Shown here: piece by piece, positions 1-12,137 of the stretch
Layout of the letters: each line of letters begins with the position of its first letter
Numbering within the stretch: position 1 is the stretch's first letter
DNA from: Spirodela intermedia
Lineage: Eukaryota; Streptophyta; Magnoliopsida; Alismatales; Araceae
Assembly: GCA_902729315.2 (NCBI GenBank)
Contig: LR746272.1
Location: forward strand, 248,001-312,000
Direction: 5' to 3'
DNA: 64,000 nt
The notes under the pieces: model-generated
Told to the model about the DNA's origin: nothing
Seen by the model: the letters and a program-made list of their open reading frames with translations, nothing else
The model's database searches: none
Made by a program: the position numbers and the translations under genes

Positions 1-345
1 TTCTTTTGAAATGCTTAAACAAGACTAAGTGAAGGTGATTCATCATCAAGTTTGAATAATACAAATATGACTTGATGCTATAAGATTCTAACTACTCAAT
101 GGTAGTGTAATTTACTTGAGACTGATTTAGAGTTTTATTTGTCTAATAAATGACCACTAGCTTCTTATCCACCAATTGACCTAAGATAACACCTATTACA
201 AAATCTGAAGCATCACACATGAGTTCAAAGGATAAGTTTTAGTCTAGTGCTCTCAAGACATGTGCCTTAACTAATGCCTTCTTAATTTGTAAAAAAGCTT
301 GTTTTTGTACTATGCCAACATGAAAGCTAATATCTTTAGAGAGTA
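1..345 (-). mobile_element. Ty3/gypsy pol remnant (RT end to RNase H)
   Basis: Read on the minus strand from about 330 down to 165, the translation gives a run of the form QAFLQIKKALVKAHVL, a stop, then FELMCDASDFVIGVILGQ. This is the junction between reverse transcriptase and the RNase H domain of plant Ty3/gypsy elements, including the Asp of the first RNase H motif (CDASD). The frame is broken by a stop between the two parts, and no LTR or primer-binding site is visible, so this is a dead fragment that probably continues beyond the left window edge. Confidence 0.7.
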
Positions 346-469
346 GGTTAGTCAATGTTATGTCAATCCTTCTTATAATTGAATATATGTCTAAAAGAGT
401 ATTTATTACATATGTTTAAATGAGATAATATTTTAAATATGTCAATTTATTAAATAATTTAATGTGATT

Positions 470-1260
470 GGCTTAAATTTAGAACAAAATAAAGATGGAG
501 AAGGTTAAGCTATATTTCTAATAAGTTTTATATGAAACATTTGGTGAATACCTTCTTGTATGGCTATAATTCTCTCTTGAGAGAAAAGATTAAAGGTACC
601 CTAATAATGAAGGTATAAATAAAACTAATATGTTGTAGAAAAATTAATAGAGAAGGTGTCAATAATTCTATGATGAAAGAAAAGAATTAGCTTGAAAAAT
701 ACATCAAAAGTGAAACTAAATAGAAGGAAAAAAAATCTTATGACAAAAAGAATGTTTGTTATTAGAAAGTGGATTGTCTTAAGGTGCAAAGTATTTCTCA
801 GCAGAATAAGAAAGAACTACTCATTATGTCAGTATTCATTCTAAAAACGAATGATTTATTTTTCTATTTCTTCAAATTAGAGTATTTAAATGTGTATTAT
901 TGATTTTGGATGATCAGATCATTTTCACTCATATTGATATCTAGTTTGCACATGCATCTCATAGTGAGGATGGAGTTTGTATTAGAAGTAATCACAATGC
1001 ACACACATTGGATTATTAAAAATTAAAAATTAAACTATTGACAAACTGTGAAGAACCCTTATAGATGTCACATAAGTGACTAATTCAAGAAATATTCTTA
1101 ATTAATTATCTACATTTAATGCTAATGGTTACAATTTTACTAATGCAAGCGGCATGCTGAAAGTAAAGAATGGTGCCTTGTTTATCTTAAAAATGTTACA
1201 TATGATCCAACTACTTCCTTTTTATGTGATGTTCCTGCCTTGAAATGAGCTGATATATTT
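470..1260 (+). mobile_element. Degenerate Ty1/copia-like gag-protease remnant
   Basis: Several short pieces in different plus-strand frames resemble copia elements. A gag-like stretch lies around 540-610. A decayed zinc-knuckle-like stretch (CY.KVDCLK) sits near 757-790, and near 895-935 there is IIDFGWSDHFHS, which looks like the copia protease motif (usual form WIIDSG.S.H) with the catalytic DSG changed to DFG. Around 1150-1200 a stretch resembles the linker before integrase. Frameshifts and stops are frequent. The order gag, knuckle, protease is right for copia, but each match is weak on its own. Confidence 0.45.
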
Positions 1261-2940
1261 GCTTTTATGAGAAAGAAAGGTCTGTTAGAATTGCATTGTA
1301 ATTTATTTTTTTTATGGAATAAATTATAAAAACATCAGTTTCTTCAATATTTCTTCCATTGAAACATCACTTGACTATCATATAAAGGCCACATGCAATG
1401 GAATCATTAAAAGTGTTAATATGACATTCATTAAAGAGCTATAGCATTTAATTTTTTGTCAACATCTTATTTTGAGTGTAATTGAGATAGGTGATAGTAA
1501 ATGAATCATTATTTTTAACTATTTATTTAGAAGACATGAAATTCATATTAATATTTCAAGACATAGTGGCTTGTGTATTTCTCATAATTTCTTCTAGTCG
1601 CTTGACATTCTATGAGGTAATGTCAGGTATGAACATCAAGTGATAATTAAATCTAAAAATGCAAGAAATGATTTTTATTTCTAAGGATCAAACTTTGAAA
1701 GCATGGGGATTTATTAATTAAGGGCTTGCTATAGTGATAATGAGATTTAGCACAAGGATTTGAATTCAAAGAAATTTCTTAACAATGAAGAATTACTTTT
1801 TTAAAAATTATATTTAATATGATACCTATATGGGATTTATAATTGAAGCTTTGCTTGAAGATTGTGATTCTATATAGAAATTTATATCAAGGGATCAACA
1901 TATTATACCCAAATAGTTGTGTTCAATAATGTATTAACAAACTAGCTGTAATATTCTGTAGGTCTCCAAGTGATTTGATATCTCCCCATCAATGGTGTTT
2001 GGTATTTTTTTGTTGGCATATAGTTATGTGAGGAGCAAATATGATATTTATGATTATTGTTTTTTGCTGATTCTAACATCTTTGTTTTTATAGTGTCCAT
2101 TGACGAGATTATAATTGTATGAAAATCAATGGCTAGATTTTTTAAGTTGTTATATGAACTACATCCAATTTTTGAGATGTACAAGCCTTTGTTATATGCT
2201 ACTAGAATTTGTGAAACCCAAAGATCTCACTAAAATGAGAAGTTTGGTTGACGTAGAGTGCACTATGATTTATTTACCAAATTAAACAAGGTGGAAGTCA
2301 AGACTATACGAACTCTTTTGATTCAACATTTTAAATTACCATTATAAAAATATTTATAATCAGATAAAAAGTAGCAAGATATAAAAAATGTGCTATATGC
2401 TACTAGAATTACTGGTCTAATAAATATGTAGTACATCCCAGAGTTGGTATATAATAGCCATTATTATTGTTGGCAAGAATAATGCACATTTAGGTTTTAT
2501 TAGCTATGTTGAGATAGTTTTGCATAAGTAACCTTGATTATAGAATATTTATACAAGGTATCTATTTCTTCTAAGTTGACACCTGATAAATATGAAGGTG
2601 TTAGAGGACATGTGGCATTGTCAACATATGAGTATAAGTATATTCGTACAGTTGAGGTGAGCATAGTTGTGTTTTCACTGATGAGATTGGTGGTGGAACT
2701 TGAGATTGCATATGAAACTTTATTTGTTGTAAAATTCAAAGTACAACATGTCTAATGAAGGATAAATTTGTCATTCAAAACAAAAGACAATAATGTTTGA
2801 TTTCGTATATATTAAGAACTCTCATTTGGTGGCAACATCTAACTCATAGAGCTTCCTACTTAAATAAAGCTATTGATAGTATAACCAAGCCCTTTCCGAA
2901 AGACAATCTGATATTGGTCTAACTAGACATATTTCTTTGC
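1261..2940. other. AT-rich spacer, no gene recognised
   Basis: AT-rich sequence with only short open frames (the longest about 80 codons) that match nothing I know. It may be the continuation of the copia-like remnant, but no recognisable integrase, reverse transcriptase or LTR could be read. It ends abruptly where the GC-rich PME pseudogene begins near 2950. Confidence 0.5.
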
Positions 2941-2949
2941 TATCCAGCG

Positions 2950-4669
2950 ACAGCACCTGTCGACCGGCGGTAAGGACATCCTCGTCGATGCCGTGGTGGC
3001 CATGGATGACAGCGGGACCACCCACAGGAGCATCGGGAAGGCTCTGGCATTCATGTCGCTCGCGAGCAGCGGTGGCGGGGGGAGAAGAGTGATCTACGTG
3101 AAGGTAAGGACGTGCATGGAAAGGGTTAAAATCCCCAACGGGGAGACGAATGTCATGCTGGTTGGCGACGGGAAGGGCAAGTCGAACATCGTCGGCAGCC
3201 GCAACGTCGAGGACGATTGGATTACTTACCAGTCCGCTTCTGTGGGAGCCATGCACATCCTTTTCTACGTTAGACCTTCAATGATGCCCACAGTTTTGGC
3301 TGATGAGACCAAATACAGTTTGGGAATCAACGAAAAAGACTATTAACTACTTGGAAGTAGAAAATTAAACCCGTTCAAGATCGTGCAAACTTATGGTGTA
3401 CGGTAGCTGCCGAGTGGAGGGGATTCATCACCAAGGATCTGACCATCATTGATCACGGCGGGCAGTCGAAGCACCAGGAGATGATTCTCCGAGTCGGCGC
3501 CGAGAAGGCCGTCATCAACAATTGCTCTAACGTCCAGGACAACAACTGCTCTAACATCATTAACAATGCCGGGTGTAAGGAAGGTACACGCGTGCAGAAG
3601 CAAATCTGGACTTATATATATGTAGGAGATATCAGAGAATAGCCAGGAGACAACACCTCTATCCGTCTACGTCGTCGTCGCTCACAAGAGTGCCCTCATG
3701 ATGGCCGCTTTAACCTCAAGAGAAAGATATGAGTCAACAATGGGCCAAGGGAATAAAATGAAGAGAGAGAAGAGTAGTAGAATAACACTTCACTATGAAT
3801 CCAGTGGAACTAAGAATACATAAAACAAAAGAAAGAACCTCATTTGAATAATGGATCTGGGCCCTAAAAAGTAGGGCCCGTCCACACATGATGGGGGCAG
3901 TTTCTCTAACCGACCGCATCACTCCCATTACTGCGGGCGGTTAGAGAAACGGCCCGCGTCACCCTCCCCCCGCGTGGGTCAGCGGTGGGATGGGTGACAC
4001 CCGCCAACACCGGGGAGTCGAAGCACCAGGACATCCAGGACACGCTCTACGCCCACTCCAACACGCTCTACCCGCTCTACCCGCTCTTTGGGTTCCACAA
4101 GAAGTCCAGCATCCATGGCACCGTCAAGTTCATCTAAGACAACTCTGTTGTTGTCTTCTCGGTTTCAGCATCCACCTCCGGATGCCCAACCCCGGGCCAG
4201 AGGAACTCCGTCCCCAGCCAGGATCGCACGGACCCGACCAGAATACCGCGGTCTCAAACAACTAATGCCGCAGAGCTCCCAGGAGCGGCATCGCCAAAGT
4301 GAAGCGCAGCATGCCTTCGTACCTCGCCATCTGCCGACTGCAGCAGTGCTCCGGAGTGGTGGTAATGCAGTCCGTCGACGACCCCATTCCCGGCGGATTG
4401 GCAGCAGCCAAGGTTAGGTAGCTTCGCCTCGTCTACCTTGTATTTCGCTGAGTACGTCAGCGTCTCCACCTTTGAATGGGTCCTCTGGGGTGGAATCCAT
4501 CTGACGATGAGTGTGGCATAGACGTCCGAACTCACCGATGCGCAGTTCGCATTCGAGAACAACTGGTTTACTGGCACAGGCGTCGACTTCACCCCCCCAC
4601 CTCTGAACGTCCCAATCTCACCGCAGTGACTGCTTCTGCCCCTCCTCCATCCAATCTAGTCTACTAGCC
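2950..4669 (+). pseudogene. Pectin methylesterase pseudogene (catalytic part only)
   Basis: A broken copy of the PME gene at 12138-14106. Three blocks remain. Block 1 (2950-3245) matches the end of that gene's exon 1, from STGGKDILVDAVVAMDDSG to the exon boundary. Block 2 (about 3408-3600) matches the start of exon 2 (GFITKDLTII, equivalent to GFIAKDLTIV). Block 3 (4014-4669) matches the rest from the QDTLY region to the C-terminus. The whole pro-region (PMEI domain) is missing. The nucleophile motif GTVDFIFGN has become GTVKFI followed by a stop, so the catalytic Asp is lost. The LGRPW arginine motif is scrambled, and about 400 bp of unrelated sequence separates blocks 2 and 3. There are many stops and shifts, so it cannot encode an enzyme. 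Confidence 0.9.
3604..4012. repeat. Insertion-like segment inside the PME pseudogene, with inverted repeats
   Basis: This roughly 400-bp stretch has no counterpart in the intact PME gene and interrupts its exon-2 homology. It contains a 13-bp perfect inverted repeat, GTTTCTCTAACCG at 3900-3912 and its complement at 3938-3950, and a short palindrome GGGCCCT...AGGGCCC near 3860-3880. It may be a small non-autonomous element or a rearrangement; no target-site duplication was established. Confidence 0.5.
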
Positions 4670-5277
4670 TTCCGAGGAACTGCCCACGGTCAAGTATGAT
4701 AATTGGCTGGAACCAGATCATGATGGGTAACCCGAATTTAGCCGGCTTTAATTGGTTCGAATGGCCAGTTAGGAAACGTGAGGCCGGTTGGGATGAACTC
4801 GAATATAGTCACTTGACTTAATATAGTCGAATGGTGGAAACCCATCCGATTACTATTTTCAGTTCAGCCGCTTAACTGAAAACTAAGTTGGGTTAACCTA
4901 CGAGAGGAATAAGGGTGTCATCAAACTGAAAACTTGTTTAACTAGAATACGTACCAGGTTAACGTAGTTAATCCTGCCCAGTTATTAAATGGGACCTTAA
5001 CCTCCTCAAACAGAAAAGTTCACGGAGGATGGCCCACGTGCATTGTATGCGTTATGTAAAGAAGGACGACCTACTAAAGTACGGTCATGGTGCCCGTTTC
5101 AACATTGATTTCTTATCAGCATGTGCATATGTTGTCCCTCTGTGGTCATCGTTTCTAAAACGTAGCCGATACGCCGGAGTCAACAATGGGAGTCGTTAAG
5201 CGTGCTTATCGAGGCAGAGGGTCCGAGATGCCAAGGCATCCAAATTGACGTTCAAACCACCGAGCCACTGACGAAGA

Positions 5278-5312
<35 letters not shown>

Positions 5313-5604
5313 TCTCTCCCTCCCTCCCTTTCGAAAGTCGCGTTGACTGCGGAGGGTCTTATAAGGGAAGTGCGATCCAACCATGCTCGGTTCATGGACT
5401 TGCTCTGGGTCTCCCAATCAGGATCTTCTCCTGTAAATCAAATCCTCATGAGATCCGGAAGAGTTGCTGAGAGGTGAGACGTCCATGTCGCTGAATGATG
5501 CCATTTTGTTAGGATTCTTGGAGAAATCAGGTACTATTTACAGCTAGTTTCCAGCTTTCCCCGATTAAACACAAATGATACATTACCTGTGCACCCTGAC
5601 CGAG
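4670..5604. other. Spacer between PME and PPR pseudogenes; homologous to 14.1-14.45 kb
   Basis: No gene. Parts match the spacer downstream of the intact PME: a stretch near 5025-5050 resembles 14213-14245, and 5516-5565 resembles 14322-14395. This shows that the duplication carried the intergenic DNA with it. A CT microsatellite lies in the middle. Confidence 0.6.
5279..5327. repeat. CT-rich microsatellite
   Basis: Interrupted (CT)n run with occasional TTTCT units. Confidence 0.95.
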
Positions 5605-6370
5605 CACTGGCCATCCTAAAACGATGGTGACTTTTTGGTAGTGGCAGACACCCGTCGAGCCTTAACGATACGGATGACTCCGGAGGAAGTGTGGACGAGA
5701 AAGGAACCCAAGGCTATCTTCTTGCCAAGGATGCAGACAGCTCCTTTCCTCTATTCATCCTCGATCGTGAGGTGCCTCCTGGCGTCATCTCTCTGTCAAC
5801 TCCGTTATTTTTGCTACGCTGTCCAACACAATTTGGGTGGCCTCTGCGCGTAGCTTCCGACTATCACCGGTTAATTTGGTGTGAACCTTCTTCTTCAACT
5901 CCTACCCAGCAGCAGGCCATGGCATCACGGCCCTCACGCGATCTAATAAGCTTTGATGCCATTGGCGCGTCGCTGCCTTCACCGTATATATTGACATGCA
6001 ACTGCAAAGACAGCCTCTTGATCACCAGGTTCCACACTGTCAACTAGAGAATTTTTTCTACCCTTAGGCTTGGTTCTCCTATGTCGCCGTGCTCTCTGCT
6101 GACTGGTAAGAACGCTACCCAGACATTGGAAGCCGGCTAAATAGACATTTTCTCGATAAATCGGCTTCCTCTCTTAGCCTACGACAACTGAGAGATTCAC
6201 CTTATCTGGGTAGTGCTCCTCTAGTCGGCCACTATCCTCCGGAGGGCATAGGTATCTACATGATTTCCATAGGCCGCGTGATCTGGTTTCACTTCTTCCA
6301 GGATCATTCTGCTGAAAAGATCGATTTCGGCAATTGGACGATTGTGCGAAATTCTAGCCAAGAATCAAAT
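5605..6370 (-). pseudogene. DYW-PPR pseudogene fragment (3' end)
   Basis: Minus-strand relic of the C-terminal third of the PPR gene at 14426-17155. The stretch CGGATGACTCCGGAGGAAG and its surroundings at about 5670-5720 match 14575-14620 closely. Homology then continues through the equivalent of about 15302 or slightly beyond. About 70 bp corresponding to 14480-14545 are deleted, and frames are broken throughout. Together with the PME pseudogene to its left it repeats the PME-PPR order and orientation found at 12.1-17.2 kb, so the two are products of one segmental duplication. The PME at 6588 starts directly downstream. Confidence 0.85.
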
Positions 6371-6518
6371 AATTTAAAACTAGCACGTCTCTCGATGGCA
6401 TGTGGCCAAATGACAATTTGGCACTTCGCACGTCTGCCGTTTAAAGTAATAACAGACTAGTCACCAACCAAGAAGGAACTTGAGGCATAGATGGGGACGG
6501 CTTCCAGATCCCAGTACT

Positions 6519-6524
6519 TATATA
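6519..6524 (+). promoter_or_regulatory. TATA box of the second PME gene
   Basis: TATATA in the context CTTATATAGCCC, 64 bp before the ATG at 6588. Spacing is usual for a plant gene with a short leader. Confidence 0.55.
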
Positions 6525-6587
6525 GCCCGGCAAACAACAATGTTAGCCCGTGTGCTTGGGCAAAATCCCGGATCGCTCGGTTGAGGG

Positions 6588-8620
6588 ATGTCCTGGTGGA
6601 CTTTCTGTCCCCGCTCCTTCTCTGTGAGACCATGCTTCCTCCTCTCCCTGTTTGCTTCACTGCTGGCCTTCTCCTGGATCACGGCAGCCCACGGGAAGGC
6701 ATCCTACGTAGAAGATGTCCGCAGAGTATGTGGATACGCCAGGTATCCGCAACATTGCGTTGACACCCTGCTTTCTAGACGTGAGCCATCGTTCAGACAG
6801 GATTTTGCTGGCGTTGCTTCCGTTCTTGTAGAGACGATCCGAGATGAGGTGACGCCGGGAGTTTCCATGTCCTCATCACTTGAGGCTGTGGAAATATTAG
6901 GGGCACGAGAAGCCATAGGTAGGCGATATTTGCAAGGGCTCTCAATTTATACGTACTCGTGATTACAAGTTTACCTTATATGGGCCAGCAGATATCACGT
7001 ACTGATCCCTGTGGCATGACTTGCAGATTACTGTAATGAGCTTATGGAGATATCCATTAGAAGGCTCAATCAGTCCCTGAATGCGCTCGAGGTCGCACCT
7101 GTCAAGGACAAACAGAACATCCAGACATGGTTGAGCGCCGTGATCACCTTTCAGGAATCGTGCAAAGACTCCGTCAGCGAGCTACCCAGAGCGTTGTCAA
7201 AGGAAGTGTCCACCAAGATGGATCACCTGGCCGTGCTATCTAGCAATGCTCTCGCCCTCGCCAATCGAATCCCCGAGGATGGGAAAACCGGGGTGACCCC
7301 CCGCCACGTCTCCGAGAAGGATTTTCCGACATGAGTCTCAAAGAAGGACCGCAAGCTCCTTGGTAGCGCCGATATAAAGGCAACTGCGGTGGTGGCGGCG
7401 GACGGCTCCGGGGATTACACCTCGATAAGAGCCGCGCTTGCTAGTGCGTCTTCTGGCGGTGGTCAAACTGTGATCTTCATTAAGGAAGGAGTGTACAAGG
7501 AGAAGCTCACCGTGAGCAAAGACGACGTGACGTTGGTGGGAGAGGGAAAGTACAAAACGATCATCACATACGATTCCAGCGTCGTTGGCGGCGCAACCAC
7601 GACAAGCTCTGCAACCGTTGGTATGTTTACCGTAATACTTGCATATATCCCATGTGAGGAAACAAATGACAAATCCTGTGGAGTATCGCTCGCTTATGGC
7701 TTTTCATAAACATTAGCTTCATTCATCTGACGATAAAAGTTGGGTTCCAAAGATGCTGACTTTTGTAGAAAATTATGTGGGTAAATCTTTTTCTCATGGA
7801 GGCTACATGTTTATCATGGGTCCTCATCATCAACAGGTGTAAGATTTGTCCTCGAATTTCACTCTTTAAGACAGTTAGTGTCCTTGAGGACGCCGTCTTT
7901 TGAACTAAACCGGTGTCCCTTGTAATTGCAGTGGTAACAGGGGACAGATTCATCGCGAAGGACATCGGATTCGAGAACTCGGCAGGCCCCACCAGAGGCC
8001 AGGCCGTCGCCCTTCGAATTCTTTCTGACCGCGCCGTCCTCTACCGGTGTAGCATCCGGGGTTACCAAGACACGCTCCTCGCCCAAGCCTTCCGGCAGTT
8101 TTACCGGGATTGCGACATTTATGGCACCGTTGACTTCATCTTCGGAAACGCAGCCGCCATCTTCCAGAGCTGCAACCTGGTTCTCTGCCGGCCGAGATCA
8201 GGTGGCCGTAACGTGATCATGGCAAGCGGCAGGACGGACCCCGGCCAGAGTACGGGCTTCGTTGCACAGAAGTGCACAATCCAAGCTAGCTCCGACCTCT
8301 CCCCCGTCCGCCACTCGGTTAGATCTTACTTGGGGCGTCCGTGGAAGGAGTACGCGAGGGCGGTAATCATCCAGTCTAGCATCGATGATTCCATTCATCC
8401 CAGAGGGTGGATGGAAAAGGCCGGAGGGTTTGCTCTCTGCACGCTCTACTTCGCCGAGGGACTCAACAATGGACCGGGCGCCAGAACCACAAGCCGGGTT
8501 GATTGGCCCGGGTTCCACCTTATTGGTTCCAGCGAGAGTTCCAAGTTCACAGTGTCAAATTTCATCCAGGGAACTTCATGGATTCCTTCAACGGGGGTGA
8601 CCTATCAACCCGGCCTTTAG
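6588..8620 (+). pseudogene. Pectin methylesterase with pro-region, one in-frame stop
   Basis: Type-I PME that would de-esterify cell-wall homogalacturonan. Three exons with good GT-AG sites: 6588-6918, 7027-7620, 7932-8620. Together they give 537 codons. Residues 9-30 form a signal peptide (CFLLSLFASLLAFSW). The PMEI-like pro-region follows (CGYARYPQHC), and the catalytic domain begins near codon 225. All active-site motifs are present: GQAVALR, QDTLLAQ, GTVDFIFGN and YLGRPWKEY. Codon 213 is TGA (7332-7334), in the normally invariant Trp position of the FPTW-V-..DRKLL segment joining pro-region and enzyme. A single TGG-to-TGA change explains it. Everything else is open, so this is a very young pseudogene, an allele, or a sequencing error. 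A TATA box and intact splice sites suggest it could still be transcribed. It has one more intron (in the pro-region) than the PME at 12138. Confidence 0.85.
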
Positions 8621-11600
8621 CGAGTCACGCTGAAATAAAACTGATGAGGACCGTAAGGTCGATGTGTCTATATGCACGAAAATTATCTTTTCGGGACATG
8701 AATAAATGAAGATCCACGTTTGCCTTCAGTAAACAAATCATCCGCGTTCTTCGTCGGCTGGGAAACAACTCCCAAAGACCTGTGATCTTTACATCACAAC
8801 GCTCAAAAGGGCTGCTTTCTTTCTTTCTTCACTACATCCACTTCTTCGTCTGGAATTGTGGGTTATTATCCGCAGTCCGCAATCAGAACATATTAGTTCG
8901 TTTAGGTCCCTTCACTTCACATCGCAAGGACGGCATCACCAAATTCGTTTATCCGCGTTCGGGCCCTCCAGTCGGACGTTGCACTGAAATTTCTCGTCTG
9001 TAGATGATATTTCTCACATTCTCAGTTGATCAAGGTTCGGTTTCTACCTTTTTTTGGCTCTTGGTCAGCATCATATTTGACCGGGAAAGTCTTGGACCAA
9101 CTTGCAACACTTCATGGCCTACTTGTGCTTAAAAAAATCGAGAATGGGACAAGACGACATCAATGGCAAGATTCGTATATTTTAAGACCTGGAGTGGAGA
9201 CCAGGAGAGCAATAAAATGATTAAGAACATGATGTCAATATTTTCGACCTCTATGCTTCTGCGATGATCGCCAATGGAGGAAACTATTCTGTAGGGACTG
9301 TCAAGTCACGACGGAACCGCCTGATATTACAACCAACGGAACAACCGGTAGTTCAAGCTCGAGAGAGAAAGACCCCAAGTTCCCCCGATTTTCATTCATT
9401 TAGCTCAAAAGATGTTTAAAAACATTAGGTCCGCATTGACCAGGCATCTCGATCCCAAATGCTATCAGGTCGACTCGCTGAAGATAAACTTGTCGGAGCA
9501 TCTTCTCCGTCCGTCAGCTTGTACCATCAAGTAGGATATCTACAGGTTTCCTAATAGAATTTTAAATTAAGAAATTCTATTAGGAAAGACAGAGAACAGT
9601 AAAAAAAACGCATATAGGTTAATCTCGTAAAAGAGAAATAACCAAATGGTGTATATTTCTTGAGCTGTGCTGTTCTCGAAGGGGGTGTTGGTTCATGCAG
9701 TTGTCAGTCTGTTGCCACAACAAGGACAGCGACAACTCTTGATACCTTCCTGTTGATCTCTTCGCAGAGGAGGGAGGGGCCCTGAGTGTTTCCTGGCAAA
9801 GGAGTGGAAGCTGACGCGGATTGTCAACGCACATTAACCCATCAAATGGAGTTCAGCAAAGGTCATGTGTTTTAGAATTTAAAACAGATGAAGTCACTAT
9901 TTCTGGTGTCAACTAGGACTCGTCTATCAAGTTGAACGCAATGGATTACACGTTATTGGCCATCTTTTCCTAATGAATGACCTAACGACAAAAACTACCA
10001 TTAATGCAGTTAATTTCTTCGGTAACTTTGGATCTTTTCTGAGTCAAGTGGACGATGAGATGATCAAGATGAGTGGTAACTCTGGCCAAATATATTTGGA
10101 GTCTCCTTTGAATGGGAGATTACTCGGAGGCTGGTCATCGCTGTCGATCATTATCTAGTAGGCCCTTCAGATTTCCCTCGCTGGCAGAGGTGGGAAAGCA
10201 TCCGCACTTCAACCTTGTAGCCGGTAGCCGAGACAAGGCAAGAGGTGGGAAAGCATCGACACCTAGGCACAAGGCAAGAGCGCACCCTAATGCTTTAGAC
10301 GCCTCACCTAGTACGGTATTGATCTAACCTACCTGAGGAGAAGAGAGAATATAACCAGGAACGAAACCTGTGGATGCCGAACGGAGATTGGAGGTCAGTC
10401 CTTGACACTTGTTTACAACAGATAGTTAGAGATTTAATCAGTACCATTCGAAAGAGTACTTGACTGTAATCATTGGAAGTGTAACGATAATTCATTTCGT
10501 AGAGATAATCATAGGAAGGGCACTTTGAGCGTAGGACCATTCATACTGAGAATAAAAAGGAGACTTATTCTGAACAAGAGAGAAGAATAATGAACCGCTT
10601 TTATTTATCAAGTTCAGAGAAGACTGAAGAATGCTCGACGTAAAGAAAGGACTCCCACCTTCATTATTTTATTGAATCAGTGACGTGATGCGACATGACG
10701 TTCTTGCGTTGCGGCGCCTAATATTGGTCCACAGCAAATGGATGGAAGTTACCTATATTGAACGCTATTTTTGTCGATACCATTGACAACGAAAGTGACA
10801 AGGCTCTCTCTTCCATGAGTTTGAGAGGTGTATGAGGGATGAATCAGGTTTTGGAAGCTAAGGACCAAACTCTGACGAAGATTACCTTTAAAAAAATATA
10901 TGTTACCGTTATGGCAATGGAGAATTTAGTAAAAATTAAACGTCAAATCACATACGAGAGGATCTTTTCTGGTAATACGTGATGATACCAAAATTAAAGA
11001 ATATTTTCCTCTGAAATTCGATGTTTTTCGAATATTTTGGTGGGAATTTATCCTCAAATGGAACGTTTTTGAATCACGCATGATAAAAAATTTGTGTTTC
11101 TTCATGCGCTTCTAGTTAGGAGTTAGGACTCAAGAAAGGTTATTGCATTTCGAATAATGAATCTCGTCTTTGGGGTGGACCTCCTCGTATGCAGGAGAGC
11201 TGACCAGAGGCTCAAGATCGACCACTTCTAGCGTACCCTAAGTTCTCCCATCGACGCCAATGTTAGTGCGGAACAGAATCGATGCTTCATATTATGAAAA
11301 CGAAACGTATGTCCGTTCTTACTTCTAAATCGTTCGTAAATCTACCCAGAACTTCTTAAAAATTGAAAACAGTTGCATATCATTTAGAACTTATTATCAC
11401 GAAAAGTATTCGTTAAATAACCTTTGTGGATACCTTGTGATATCGTCTTGCTAGCTATGATGAATAGACTCTAGTGAATGAACATCACAAAAGTTAGACA
11501 AAACGTATGACTACCCTGCAACCCTTCCAGAAGTTTATTCACGTTCCCATTTCGAACTTGCAAGCATCCTTAAAGGCGATGAGAGGGTTTCCTAATCTGC

Positions 11601-12028
11601 TGAAGAAGACGTTTACTAGTGGTTCATGACAGGCTGTCGACAAGGTCTGACTGTCTTCAACTTTTCTTTTCGGCTACTTGTGGAAAGTGGTACCTGATGC
11701 GAGCAAAAGGACTTTAGGGTCGTGCGTCAGATCAATTGAAACCTTTGCTAATATACACACGCATACGTCTAGATTGTGTGGTGGTGTCTGGGCTCACGGG
11801 AAGCAGAGGTGACTTTCACAAGCCCAGCATCTTCTCTAGACTACGTGTCGACATAAGGGATGGGACGAGAAGCTTACTATCCTAGTTGACTGGCTATTAT
11901 AATACGATGGGTTTACGCTTGTATGTCTGTCGTGGAGGCGAGCAAAGAAACAGGTCCCCTTTACGCGAAATGGCGCTGTGAAAGTAGCCAGTGTCGCAGA
12001 ATTAATTTCATGTAGGGATTCTTATGGC
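8621..12028. other. 3.4-kb spacer without a recognised gene
   Basis: No coding homology was recognised on either strand; open frames are below 80 codons. Notable contents are a perfect hairpin at 9547-9587 and a segment near 10255-10312 that looks like low-complexity repeat debris (CCTAGGCACAAGGCAAGAG type). The last 100 bp lead into the promoter of the intact PME. Confidence 0.5.
9547..9587. repeat. Perfect 16-bp inverted repeat with 9-nt loop
   Basis: TTTCCTAATAGAATTT at 9547-9562 and its exact reverse complement at 9572-9587, with loop 9563-9571. It could be a hairpin or the fused ends of a small inverted-repeat element; it lies over 900 bp from any gene. Confidence 0.9.
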
Positions 12029-12035
12029 TATAAAT
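12029..12035 (+). promoter_or_regulatory. TATA box of the intact PME gene
   Basis: TATAAAT in the context GGCTATAAATGATG, 109 bp before the ATG at 12138, leaving a leader of roughly 75 nt. Confidence 0.65.
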
Positions 12036-12137
12036 GATGTAGCCTTGGCATTGCGACTCACGCAAGAGTACAGAGTGCTCACTCTCACGTAGTCACTGAT
12101 CTCCCCCACCCCATCGCGTTTATGTGAAGGAAAAAAA

